In this document: piece after piece, positions 1 through 8,627 of the stretch
How the letters are laid out: each line of letters opens with the position of its first letter
Numbering within the stretch: the first letter of the stretch is position 1
Source: Candidatus Zixiibacteriota bacterium
GTDB taxonomy: Bacteria; Zixibacteria; MSB-5A5; GN15; JAAZOE01
Direction: 5' to 3'
DNA length: 58,097 nucleotides
NCBI GenBank assembly: GCA_023138975.1
Contig: JAGLON010000035.1
Coordinates: 1 to 58,097 of the forward strand
Program-made: the position numbers and the translations under genes
Notes under the pieces: model-generated
The model's input: only the letters and a program-made list of their open reading frames with translations
Told to the model about the DNA's origin: nothing
The model's database searches: none

Positions 1-159
1 CACTGAACACAGGGGACGTCTGCCGGTTATAAAGATGACTTTGGTTCGGCCCCTACAAAGGATGAACAGATTATGTCGCAAAAATGAATCTGATTGTTCT
101 GCCGATTATTTTCTTTTCTCTGGCGTTTTGGCTGTTTGTCCCGTACTTTCCTCAAATCT
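1..159. other. Left-edge non-coding stretch
   Basis: No gene is supported here. The first 30 or so bases (an ACGTCTGCC phrase) resemble the short GC-rich phrases found in the repeat-rich intergenic stretch near 52.4 kb, so this may be the end of a dispersed repeat. No convincing promoter or ribosome binding site for the gene starting at 160 is visible. Confidence 0.4.
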
Positions 160-1401
160 ATGGCTAAGAAAAAGATTATAATAATAGGCGCCGGAGCCGC
201 CGGTTTATTGGCAGCTGGTAAAGCGGCCGAAGACGGTGCGGATGTCATCGTTTTTGAGAAGAAAGAACGGCCCGGCAGAAAAATCCGTATCAGCGGAAAG
301 GGTCGGTGCAATCTCACCAACACCGCCGAGCTGAAAGAGTTTATCACTCACTTTGGCAAAAACGGCAAGTTTCTCCGGCAGGCGTTCAATGAGTTTTTCG
401 CAGAAGACCTCGTGGGCTTGATGAATGAACTCGGTGTTCCGACCGAAACCGAACGAGGCGGTCGGATATTTCCTTTGGGCAATGACGCCAGACTTGTGGT
501 GGATGCTCTTATAAAATGGGTCCGCAACAAAGGCGTGCGGATAGTTACAAAAGCATCGGTTCGTACAATTATTATTAAAGACGAAACCGTAATCGGTGTA
601 AAAACGGAAGATAAGAACCTTGCTGACGCCGTTATTGTAACGACCGGAGGGAAATCTTATCCTCTGACCGGCTCCACCGGAGATGGATATATCTTCGCCA
701 AAACCGCCGGACATACTCTTTTGCCTCCCCGCCCCGCTCTGGTTCCGTTGGAGACCTCCGGCAATGTCGCTCAGCAGATGCAGGGCTTGAGCCTGAAGAA
801 CGTGACAGCATCGGTGTGGGTTGATAATAAGAAACAAGCTGAACAGTTCGGTGAAATGATGTTTACTCATTTTGGCCTAACCGGTCCGATTATACTATCA
901 CTCAGTCAAACAGTTGTTGACGCCTTAGCCGAGAAGAAAACTGTTACCGTCGCCATTGATCTCAAACCGGCATTAGATGAACAAAAACTGGATAAACGGC
1001 TTCAGCGAGATTTTGCCGACCGTAGTAATCAGCATTTTCAAAATGTGCTCGGAGGACTACTACCGAAGACAATGATACCGGTTTGCATTGATGCCTTATC
1101 AATTCCCGCGGATAAACCGGCTCATCAGATTACTTCAAAAGAACGCAAGAGCCTCAAGAACTGGCTGAAAAGCTTTAAGTTTGAAATCTCAGGGCATCGA
1201 GGTTATAAAGAAGCGATTGTTACAGCCGGTGGTGTCAGCCTCAAAGAGATCAATCCGAGGACAATGGAATCAAAGCTTATTAAGAATTTGTATTTTGCCG
1301 GAGAAGTTCTGGATCTCAATGGCGATACCGGAGGCTATAACTTACAGGCGGCCTTTTCAACCGGCTGGCTGGCGGGCAAATCAGCTTCTATAACAGATTA
1401 A
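160..1401 (+). CDS. HI0933/YhiN-family NAD(P)/FAD-dependent oxidoreductase
   Basis: This 413-residue flavoprotein belongs to the HI0933-like (YhiN) family, whose substrate is not established. The N-terminus carries a dinucleotide-binding Rossmann motif GAGAAGL at about residues 10-16, followed by the family signature around RKIRISGKGRCNLTN (about residues 41-55). The C-terminus has the second FAD-contacting motif LYFAGEVLDLNGDTGGYNLQ with GYNLQAAFSTG, typical of the family. The frame is open further upstream to 94, but I chose ATG at 160 because the protein then begins directly before the Rossmann strand, as in family members. No clear Shine-Dalgarno sequence is visible. It converges on the M14 peptidase gene across a shared terminator hairpin. 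Family assignment is strong; function is unknown. Confidence 0.9.
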   Translation: MAKKKIIIIGAGAAGLLAAGKAAEDGADVIVFEKKERPGRKIRISGKGRCNLTNTAELKEFITHFGKNGKFLRQAFNEFFAEDLVGLMNELGVPTETERGGRIFPLGNDARLVVDALIKWVRNKGVRIVTKASVRTIIIKDETVIGVKTEDKNLADAVIVTTGGKSYPLTGSTGDGYIFAKTAGHTLLPPRPALVPLETSGNVAQQMQGLSLKNVTASVWVDNKKQAEQFGEMMFTHFGLTGPIILSLSQTVVDALAEKKTVTVAIDLKPALDEQKLDKRLQRDFADRSNQHFQNVLGGLLPKTMIPVCIDALSIPADKPAHQITSKERKSLKNWLKSFKFEISGHRGYKEAIVTAGGVSLKEINPRTMESKLIKNLYFAGEVLDLNGDTGGYNLQAAFSTGWLAGKSASITD

Positions 1402-1405
1402 AATA

Positions 1406-1434
1406 AAGGCGGCCAAATTGACCGCCTTATTTCA
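1406..1434. terminator. Bidirectional hairpin terminator between convergent genes
   Basis: AAGGCGG (1406-1412) pairs with CCGCCTT (1422-1428) around a 9-base loop. T-rich sequence follows on both strands, so it can end both the 160-1401 gene and the minus-strand peptidase gene. Confidence 0.7.
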
Positions 1435-1451
1435 TTCGTATTACAAACAAG

Positions 1452-3194
1452 CTATAGTTTAACTTTCAGTGTTTGATTAGCCGCCTTGACGGCATCGTAG
1501 GTAATCGTTACCGTACCTGTCCCCTTAACAATCCATTGAATCTCTCGTTTGCCAAACGAAGGAACATTGGTAAACACAAGCCACGGACGATATTCGACAT
1601 AAGCGACACGATCATAAAGTATGTCAGTTATGGTGCCGCCAGAAACAACCTCCAGGCCGTTTCCTTCGATTTTGAACATATCTTTGCGAACAATACCGCT
1701 TTTCATGATCTTAGTTGAAAGGCTGGGCAACGCATTCGCGTTTTCGGCTCGCACTCTAATTTGCTTGAGGCCATTGCCTAAATCGGTAACACCAATTAGT
1801 GATAGTTTCACTTCCGGTGTTTGCGACGCGGTGAATATCACCATCGAGGCATTACGGTGGACCATTTCATGAAGCATGAAGTCCTGCGGGATTCTGGAGG
1901 TAAATGTTCGCCAACCGCCGATTTCTATTTCTCCAAATTGCGGATGATTGAACTTTTTCCATTCCCGGAACATCTGCCCCTGAGAAAGACGGTCATTAAA
2001 TTTAAGCCTCTCCTCGGTCTTGGTACCACCCCAGTATGAAACTTTCGAATCCTGATCGTCTGGCGCATCATGCGCCTTGAAAGACTCCTTACGGCTCGAA
2101 TACAATTCACCAACAAAACCGAAAATACCGAGGTTCGAGTACATAAACTCGTCGAAATCGCCGTAAGTTGTGTACATATCCTGTCCGCCGATTATGTAGC
2201 GGTATTCAGGACAAATCTTTTCACCCTCTTCCCCAAGATAGTCATAAACTTTGACATCACTGGGAGCGTACATTCCGGCCAATTTTGAACCGGGGCCGCG
2301 AACCCAAAGCCTGCCCGCGTTATGAAACGCGAAATTAAAGCAGATATTCATTTTTGTTATAATGAATTCAGAGACAGCTTTGGTAGGCATACTTGACATA
2401 GGAAAATCACCGGCTCCGCTTTGGACATATCGAGGCTGCCACATGAAACCATAATTGCGATTCATATCGAGATAACCGGGAGTATCCTCATTGATGCGCC
2501 CGTCGCCGTCGTTGTCGATTCCCTCTTCACCAAGCCGGCGCCATTCGCCTTTCTCACCCGGCTTTACTCTTACCATAGCACGGGGATCATCCGGACTTGT
2601 TTTGTAATTCCCATAAGGATCTTTTATCCGCATCTCAAGAATCTCGCCATCACCGTCGAGATCATCATAACCGTCTTCATCAGCAACGCCGTCCCGATCA
2701 TCATCATAGGGAACTCGCGCTGTCCGGCCGATGTCATATCCTCCGGGATCGGTAAAAAACCTTGACCGGCTGTCCACATTCACGATCGGGATAATGTAAA
2801 ACGCCCGGCTGTCGACCAGCTTAGTTATAGATTCTATCTCGCCGTAATTATCAAGGAGATAATAGGCCAGGTACAAACAAACTTCGGTTGCCTGCACTTC
2901 GTTACCGTGAATTGTTCCGTCAACATAAATTCCCGGTTTATCGGTATCCTTACCTGTTTTTTTATTGTTAATCGTCAGGAGCCAGATATCACGATCTTCT
3001 TCGCTTTCCCCCAACGATCGAAGCTCGGTAAGATTCGGATATGTCTTATGCAGTTTATGTAACAATTCAACCGCCGCTTCATTATCATACAGATGGTCGA
3101 AAGAATAAGAAAGGTTCCCGGCCTGAAGATTAATCGAAAGCAGGCATATTATCGAGAATAGCAAAACTGAAATTGTTAGTTTTAACCTTCTCAT
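1452..3194 (-). CDS. Secreted zinc carboxypeptidase, M14 family, with Asp-rich insertions
   Basis: This is a 580-residue exported metallo-carboxypeptidase. A signal peptide covers about residues 1-25. The M14 zinc ligands are visible: HGNE at 96-99 gives His and Glu, FHNAG about 200 residues later gives the second His, and GFVGELY supplies the likely catalytic Glu. Between the ligands are Asp-rich segments (DDDRDGVADEDGYDDLDGDG, then DNDGDGRINED) that look like calcium-binding loops and are not part of the minimal M14 fold. A beta-rich C-terminal domain follows. The start ATG overlaps the TGA of the upstream paralogue by four bases (ATGA), so translation is probably coupled. It probably trims C-terminal residues from peptides outside the cytoplasm; the specificity cannot be read from the sequence. 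Confidence 0.9.
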   Translation of the reverse strand: MRRLKLTISVLLFSIICLLSINLQAGNLSYSFDHLYDNEAAVELLHKLHKTYPNLTELRSLGESEEDRDIWLLTINNKKTGKDTDKPGIYVDGTIHGNEVQATEVCLYLAYYLLDNYGEIESITKLVDSRAFYIIPIVNVDSRSRFFTDPGGYDIGRTARVPYDDDRDGVADEDGYDDLDGDGEILEMRIKDPYGNYKTSPDDPRAMVRVKPGEKGEWRRLGEEGIDNDGDGRINEDTPGYLDMNRNYGFMWQPRYVQSGAGDFPMSSMPTKAVSEFIITKMNICFNFAFHNAGRLWVRGPGSKLAGMYAPSDVKVYDYLGEEGEKICPEYRYIIGGQDMYTTYGDFDEFMYSNLGIFGFVGELYSSRKESFKAHDAPDDQDSKVSYWGGTKTEERLKFNDRLSQGQMFREWKKFNHPQFGEIEIGGWRTFTSRIPQDFMLHEMVHRNASMVIFTASQTPEVKLSLIGVTDLGNGLKQIRVRAENANALPSLSTKIMKSGIVRKDMFKIEGNGLEVVSGGTITDILYDRVAYVEYRPWLVFTNVPSFGKREIQWIVKGTGTVTITYDAVKAANQTLKVKL

Positions 3195-5200
3195 TTCGCG
3201 CCTCCTTTCAAAGTAACTGACTGTGTGTGACTGCCAATACTTGGTCCGCTGATTTTAAGCTCAACTTTTCCGCCGTCTTTCCCATTTATGAGCCATGATA
3301 GCTTTTTCACACCCCCGCTGCCGCCGAGGATTGGTATTACAATCCGTTCTTTTCCTTCCAGAAATTTTAGCGACTTCCCCGAAATCGTAACAATCATCGG
3401 AGTGGGTCCCTGACATCGTTTTCCCTGATAGGTTGGGTACGGCATTAAACCGGAGTTTGTCACCCATGCATCTATTTTATAAACGCCTGATGCCTTTTTC
3501 TCAACTTCGACATTACTGATAGTTATTGCGGGTAACTTTTCTGTTAGTTTTATCAAGAACGGGATTTGCTTATCAATAAGCTCATCGACCTTATCCGCCG
3601 GTGGAGTCACTGTAGAATACGGAACCATACCGCCAATCTCAACTGTGCCCAAGGTCGGATGCTGATACTCTTTCCATTCCAGAAAAGCCTCCGGTCTCAT
3701 TGCAAAAAGAGTTTCATCGGTTTCATCGACCCCGCCCGAATCATCCTCTTTTTTCATTTTCTTCATCATTTTAGCCATGCGTTTGGTCGTCATCATGCCG
3801 CCCTCAAGAGCCGACATTATCATTTTTGCCGAATATTGCGACGGCGCTCCGCTTGATTTAAGAAACTCATCTATTTTTTCTTCGCCTAATGCTAAAAATT
3901 CTTCAGTTGTCATGTTTTCAATTTTCTCTGGAGTAAGCGCCAAAGAATCTTTTTCTTCTTCTTTTTTCTCCGGCTCAGGCAATGTCCAGAAATCCATGCA
4001 AAATGTCGGAACTCCGTATTGATAATAGGCCCATTCCGCGACCGAACCTGGAGAGAACTCAGGAGAACTCAAACGTTTTCCATCCAAACTTGCTTCTTCC
4101 ATAAATTCATTGTACTCTTCTGTAATTTTCTCCCAGTAAATGAGGTCTCGCTTATTGGGATTAACAGCTGCCCCGACATTGAGGAACCTTAGAATAGTAT
4201 CTTCATCCAAATTTGGATTACCGGTAAATTCTCGGCCCATTTCTACCAATTCTGAAATAGGAAATTCCTGCTTTGGATCAATGCCTAAATTTCGCGCCAT
4301 CCACCCCGGCAGTTTATATTTATCTTTCGTTGCTTTCGATTTATTATTACTCGGAGGTACTTCGGCAAGTGTATTATTTCGCCCGAGTACTACAACCATA
4401 GCTATTTCCGGATGATCGAAGGCAAACGTCAACAGTCCTCTCGACTCTTCCTCGCTGGCTGCCCATAGACCATTGGTACCGGTGTAGTGCTTGAAGCGAT
4501 GCGGAAAATTAAGACCGGGATTTACACCGCCAAAACCGTCTTCATTAATTTCTCCGTCACCGTCATTATCAAGACCCTCTTGTTTCATGCGATAGAGACC
4601 GGTTTCGCCCTTTTCGCTATCGGCCAGTTTCATCAGAAAAGGATTATCCTCAACTGTTATCCACAGACCTTCGGGATGCTTGTATCTCATCATCGTGACA
4701 AAGCCGTCTTTATTCAAATCATCGGGACCATCTTCATCGACAGCATCATCGTTATCATTGTTAACTTTTTTCGCATTCCCGAAATTAGTATAAAGTGGTG
4801 TTGAGAAATAATTGGCATAGCCGTCCGGGTTAGCGCAGGCGACTATATACCAGGTATAGTTATCTAGATTGTCTTTCCATTCGGTAGTCAAATTGTCCGC
4901 CAGTTTCAGAGCGGCTTCACTGGAAATGGGATAATCTGCTTCCATGTTGGCTACAACCAGTATCGCTCGATTATTTCCTTTCTTCTGGCCTAACTCTAGA
5001 AGGATTACATCCCGTCCTCCCGGGGTCACAGCCAATGTGTGCAGTTTGGAAATATCTTTATTTTTCCCGGAGATATCTTTAATCTTGGCGTTGATTTTCT
5101 CCGGAGATAGATAGTCATATTGAGCCGCCGCTGATATCGGAGAAATTACTAAGCCAAGTAATAAGCAACCCCCAATAAAGATGCGTACTAATTTACTCAT
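3191..5200 (-). CDS. Secreted M14-like protein lacking zinc ligands (probable pseudoenzyme)
   Basis: This 669-residue exported protein (signal peptide about 1-26) is a paralogue of the neighbouring M14 carboxypeptidase. It keeps the overall architecture and the same two Asp-rich loops (NNDNDDAVDEDGPDD and DNDGDGEINEDG). Aligned by eye, the HGNE motif is replaced by the sequence EADY near residues 88-91, the second zinc His region reads VLGRNN, and the catalytic Glu region reads FCMDFW. All metal ligands and the general base therefore appear lost. A charged helical insertion (about residues 415-500) is extra. The start is ATG at 5200 behind GGAGGTGTG; a GTG one codon earlier is also open. It overlaps the active paralogue by four bases, which suggests a partner, chaperone or substrate-binding role. 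That role is inference. Confidence 0.85.
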   Translation of the reverse strand: MSKLVRIFIGGCLLLGLVISPISAAAQYDYLSPEKINAKIKDISGKNKDISKLHTLAVTPGGRDVILLELGQKKGNNRAILVVANMEADYPISSEAALKLADNLTTEWKDNLDNYTWYIVACANPDGYANYFSTPLYTNFGNAKKVNNDNDDAVDEDGPDDLNKDGFVTMMRYKHPEGLWITVEDNPFLMKLADSEKGETGLYRMKQEGLDNDGDGEINEDGFGGVNPGLNFPHRFKHYTGTNGLWAASEEESRGLLTFAFDHPEIAMVVVLGRNNTLAEVPPSNNKSKATKDKYKLPGWMARNLGIDPKQEFPISELVEMGREFTGNPNLDEDTILRFLNVGAAVNPNKRDLIYWEKITEEYNEFMEEASLDGKRLSSPEFSPGSVAEWAYYQYGVPTFCMDFWTLPEPEKKEEEKDSLALTPEKIENMTTEEFLALGEEKIDEFLKSSGAPSQYSAKMIMSALEGGMMTTKRMAKMMKKMKKEDDSGGVDETDETLFAMRPEAFLEWKEYQHPTLGTVEIGGMVPYSTVTPPADKVDELIDKQIPFLIKLTEKLPAITISNVEVEKKASGVYKIDAWVTNSGLMPYPTYQGKRCQGPTPMIVTISGKSLKFLEGKERIVIPILGGSGGVKKLSWLINGKDGGKVELKISGPSIGSHTQSVTLKGGAK

Positions 5201-5326
5201 CACACCTCCATGTTTATCAATTCATCGGATATGAATAATTTAATTAGGTTAAAATACAGTTATTTTTATGCAAGCGCAATACAGGCATTAAAATAACTTT
5301 AGACTATATCGATCGAATGTGATATA
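5201..5326. other. Short intergenic region upstream of the M14 pair
   Basis: This gap separates the ABC permease from the M14 pair and carries the GGAGG ribosome binding site (about 5205-5209, minus strand). It is A+T rich. No hairpin terminator is visible for the ABC operon, so readthrough into the peptidase genes is possible. Confidence 0.4.
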
Positions 5327-6964
5327 TCAGCCGGTAAATTCCCACTTCGCAAGAGCCTTTTTAATACGCCGTATTTGTCCTAATCCCAGCAGCCACCTGA
5401 CAAACAGAAATATTATAATATAGAGCATCCAGCCAAGATACCCTCCGTACCCTTTTGTTCCAATTACTCCAAGCGGTATGCCAAAAACCAGCATACCGAC
5501 AAACATCGTCTTAAATACTGACCCTGCCCAGTTGTTACTCGTATTGTCCATGGCAAAGGGGAGCTTGATACTGAATACATTTATTAGGGTCAAAGCACAT
5601 AATGCAATAACTATTAAAGTTATCGTATGAAGGACAGCATGCAGTACTGAACCATACAAAAAGCTAAGAATAATACTGAGGAATATTGCCATTGGTATGG
5701 TGACCAACAAATTAGAGATTCTCTCCATCGCTCGAATAAGATTAACTCGATTCAAAGGCGCTGCAAAGAACACCCAGGCCGCTTTCCATTGTTTGGAAGC
5801 CTGAAGCGAGCCAATTAACGTGTATGGCGCTATTATACAAGCAATACCAAACATAATGTTTGTCATTCCCTGAGTACCTTCAACCGGCGCAAAAGGATCT
5901 CTCACATTAGATCCCTCTGAAATCAGAGAAAATACGAGATAAAAGATTACCAGTGGAACCATCGATAAAACACCAATTCGAAACTGTATGTCATGTTTAA
6001 AATTAGCCCGAATCAGCATTAACAGAGCCCTGTCTTCTTCATTTGAGTATTTACGCCAGATACGACTTATAATGCTGCTGCTTTTATTGTGCCTTTTCTT
6101 CTTTTTATTCCATCCGGTTTTGGTAAGTGATTCGGCGTATGAGAGGGATAAATAAGAAACTGCAATCTTACCCAATATTAAAAACAAGACTATACCTAAT
6201 AATCCCAAAAGGAGGTGATATAATTGCCAGCCATCGATCGCCATTTTTATCCAGGTTCCAAACCAGTATGACGGAAGAAGCTTGGTCCAGATAAGATCCT
6301 CTACATTTATATCAACCAGCACATGTTTAAACATGCGCGGAATTATATTCATGCCAATATACGCCGAGAAGATAAAGACCATATGCATATAACCCAGCCA
6401 ACGCTCCAGTCTCTGGCGATCGATAACTTTTAGAACCCAGGTGTAAATATTCATAATCAGAGCAGCCGCGAAAATATTGCAAACCCAGAAGTGAATAAAG
6501 ACCAGAAAGACAACTCCGATAGATTTGTATTTTAATCCGGCCGCTACCGCTGGAACCGCTGAAATGGAAACAGATAAAGCTGTTACATATAATATGGTAT
6601 GAATGATTTTTGACATAAAGAAAGTTTTAGAGCTTACCGGATGAGGCGCGATAATTAGATAATCTTCAGAGGTTATCAGAGTATTGCCAAATTCAAGCAT
6701 AATCTGCATCGATATCACCATCATGGTGGCAAAGGCAGTAAAGACTAATCCAGAAAACAAATCGGCCGTTTTGAAAAAGAACATACTTAAAATGACCGAC
6801 AAGACAGCGTTCATTATAAAGATAACAACAATGCCGGGGAATTTCTTTTTCTTGGACTGATAACTGGATAGAGGATTTGTAGAACCTCGCCAATCCAACC
6901 GGATATTGTTTTTTATTAATATCTTAACCTGTTCTCGATCTATCTTCTGCATATACACTTTCAT
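5327..6964 (-). CDS. ABC transporter permease, large multi-spanning subunit
   Basis: This 545-residue integral membrane protein has about twelve hydrophobic segments, including clusters near residues 50-110, 120-200, 230-275, 330-390, 410-470 and 485-535. The membrane-spanning blocks are separated by basic cytoplasmic loops such as the KKKKRH segment near residue 290. It lies 12 bases downstream of the ATPase gene, so the two form one operon and presumably one exporter. The size and lack of a solute-binding protein gene fit an ABC-2-type export permease, not an importer. The substrate is unknown. The annotated ATG at 6964 has no good Shine-Dalgarno sequence; an internal ATG at 6952 is an alternative start. 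Confidence 0.8.
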   Translation of the reverse strand: MKVYMQKIDREQVKILIKNNIRLDWRGSTNPLSSYQSKKKKFPGIVVIFIMNAVLSVILSMFFFKTADLFSGLVFTAFATMMVISMQIMLEFGNTLITSEDYLIIAPHPVSSKTFFMSKIIHTILYVTALSVSISAVPAVAAGLKYKSIGVVFLVFIHFWVCNIFAAALIMNIYTWVLKVIDRQRLERWLGYMHMVFIFSAYIGMNIIPRMFKHVLVDINVEDLIWTKLLPSYWFGTWIKMAIDGWQLYHLLLGLLGIVLFLILGKIAVSYLSLSYAESLTKTGWNKKKKRHNKSSSIISRIWRKYSNEEDRALLMLIRANFKHDIQFRIGVLSMVPLVIFYLVFSLISEGSNVRDPFAPVEGTQGMTNIMFGIACIIAPYTLIGSLQASKQWKAAWVFFAAPLNRVNLIRAMERISNLLVTIPMAIFLSIILSFLYGSVLHAVLHTITLIVIALCALTLINVFSIKLPFAMDNTSNNWAGSVFKTMFVGMLVFGIPLGVIGTKGYGGYLGWMLYIIIFLFVRWLLGLGQIRRIKKALAKWEFTG

Positions 6965-6976
6965 TAAGATATTGAA

Positions 6977-7762
6977 CTATTCGTTGTTTTTTCCATTTCT
7001 ATTGCCAATAATATCAACGATATCACGTGCCTTAGAGTCAATATCCTGAGCACCGGTCAATTCATTAAAAGCCCTATCAAGACTGGTATGCCCGGTTTTA
7101 CTGATAATCTCTTCAGGTGTCCCAGTCACAAGTTTTTGTCCCTCTTTTATAATCAAGATTCTGTCAACCAATCGTTCCACCACTTCAAGAATATGCGAGC
7201 AAAAAACAAGCGCTTTCCCCTGGTTAGCCTGCTCCCTGAATATTTCTTTAAATACGGAGACCGCATTAGCATCCAGCCCGGCAAACGGCTCATCAAGAAT
7301 AATCACATCCGGATCATGAAGGAACGCGGAAACTATTAGAATTTTTTGCTTCATTCCCTTTGAGTACTCCCGAATCAATTGATTCGATACTTCACCAAGA
7401 TCAAGAGCTTCAAGCAAGCTGTCGCCTTTTGATTTTATCTCATCTTCCGGGATATGATGCAGGTTACCAATAAACTGCAGAAACTCAAAACCGGTCAGGT
7501 TTTCGTACAAAGCACAACTCTCGGGAACATAACCAATTCTTGATTTGTAGCCATTATCTTCGGATGATATTTCTTTCCCATCAAATCTAATGCGACCGGA
7601 ATCAGGCTTCAGCATACTTAGAATTATTTTTATTGTAGTTGTTTTACCGGCGCCATTGGGGCCTAACAGAGCGAATATCTCACCTGTGTTAACCCTAAAC
7701 GATAGATCATTAACTGCTTTTAAATCACCAAAGGAACGTGAAATATTTTCAACTTGAATCAT
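6977..7762 (-). CDS. ABC transporter ATP-binding protein
   Basis: This 261-residue ATPase has the full ABC motif set: Walker A GPNGAGKT at 34-41, signature YSKGMKQK at about 133-140 (a variant of LSGGQ, common in ABC-2-type exporters), Walker B VIILDEP at about 153-159 and the H-loop His at 190. A DRILIIKEG-type C-terminus follows. It is the first gene of a two-gene operon with the permease. Exporters of this class move drugs, antibiotics or lipids, or act in sodium extrusion; nothing here identifies the cargo. Confidence 0.92.
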   Translation of the reverse strand: MIQVENISRSFGDLKAVNDLSFRVNTGEIFALLGPNGAGKTTTIKIILSMLKPDSGRIRFDGKEISSEDNGYKSRIGYVPESCALYENLTGFEFLQFIGNLHHIPEDEIKSKGDSLLEALDLGEVSNQLIREYSKGMKQKILIVSAFLHDPDVIILDEPFAGLDANAVSVFKEIFREQANQGKALVFCSHILEVVERLVDRILIIKEGQKLVTGTPEEIISKTGHTSLDRAFNELTGAQDIDSKARDIVDIIGNRNGKNNE

Positions 7763-8053
7763 TATTCCACTTTCTTCTACAGCACTCGTTAAATATTTTA
7801 TTAAGATATTCGCCTACGATACGTTTTGCCAACTAAATTGTTTCTAATTATGCACTCATGGTAAAATATACCAGAGTAGAATCGGTCTTTATTCAAGCCC
7901 TTTTTTTCCTTAAAAACAAATCTTTATCTATTGGAATATTTTTAACGTTCTGCTATATTTGCGGCATATTGCTAACTGGAGGATTAGGCAGATTTCTAAA
8001 AACCTCTGCCAATATATATACGCTAATAATTTCCTATAATACAGGAGAGTGAA
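7763..8053. other. Divergent intergenic region
   Basis: About 290 bases separate the minus-strand ABC operon from the plus-strand CBS gene. A possible minus-strand promoter reads TTGGCA-N18-TATCTT. On the plus strand a TATAAT lies at 8035-8040, close to the start codon at 8054, without a convincing -35. An AGGCAGA...TCTGCC inverted repeat lies at about 7986-8010. A hydrophobic open frame at 7858-8052 has no ribosome binding site and was not called. Confidence 0.4.
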
Positions 8054-8578
8054 ATGGTATCAAAACGTGCAGGGGAAATCATGATTCCACTTGAGAATTA
8101 TCCCCACATACCATATTGGTTCACCCTGCGTCAAGCGGTAGCCGAAATGGAGAAATCAGAGATAAAGCATAAAGACAAAACATCGCTTCCACGGTCATTG
8201 CTGGTATTTGATGAAAAGTACCAACTACTCGGGATTGTACGGCGACGTGATATCTTGCGCGGACTGGAACCTAAATTCATGAAAACAATGCCCGCATCAA
8301 GCCGTGGACAACTTTTTGATGTCGAGATAGATCCAGACTTGGTTGAATTATCTGCCGGTAAGATTGCCAAAGCGATGCAGGAGCAGGCCGAACAGCAGGT
8401 CAGTGAAGTAATGCAGCCGATTGTTTCGACAGCAGATATTAATGATCATGTTGCCAAACTAGTCTATAAAATGGTTAGCCGAGAATTAAATCTCATCCCT
8501 GTAGTTAATGGGTCCTCAATTGTCGGAGTCGTGAGAAGTGTCGATGTATTTCATGAAGTCGCCAACATTTTATTGTAG
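8054..8578 (+). CDS. CBS-domain protein
   Basis: This 174-residue soluble protein contains a tandem CBS pair. The first copy spans about residues 10-75, including RSLLVFDEKYQLLGIVRRRDILRG. The second spans about 110-172 and ends in NLIPVVNGSSIVGVVRSVDVFHEV. CBS pairs bind adenosyl ligands such as AMP, ATP or S-adenosylmethionine and sense energy state. The gene is preceded by a GGAGAG ribosome binding site and lies 49 bases before an SLC13-type transporter in the same direction, so it may regulate that transporter. That link is inference from position. Confidence 0.85.
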   Translation: MVSKRAGEIMIPLENYPHIPYWFTLRQAVAEMEKSEIKHKDKTSLPRSLLVFDEKYQLLGIVRRRDILRGLEPKFMKTMPASSRGQLFDVEIDPDLVELSAGKIAKAMQEQAEQQVSEVMQPIVSTADINDHVAKLVYKMVSRELNLIPVVNGSSIVGVVRSVDVFHEVANILL

Positions 8579-8627
8579 TATCTGGAAAAGTTAAACATCC
8601 TTGAGATTGAAAAATGTAGGAGTGGAA

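Noticed and set aside
7858..8052. Open frame for a 64-residue hydrophobic protein
   Set aside because: It has no ribosome binding site, no recognised domain and lies in the A+T-rich divergent promoter region.
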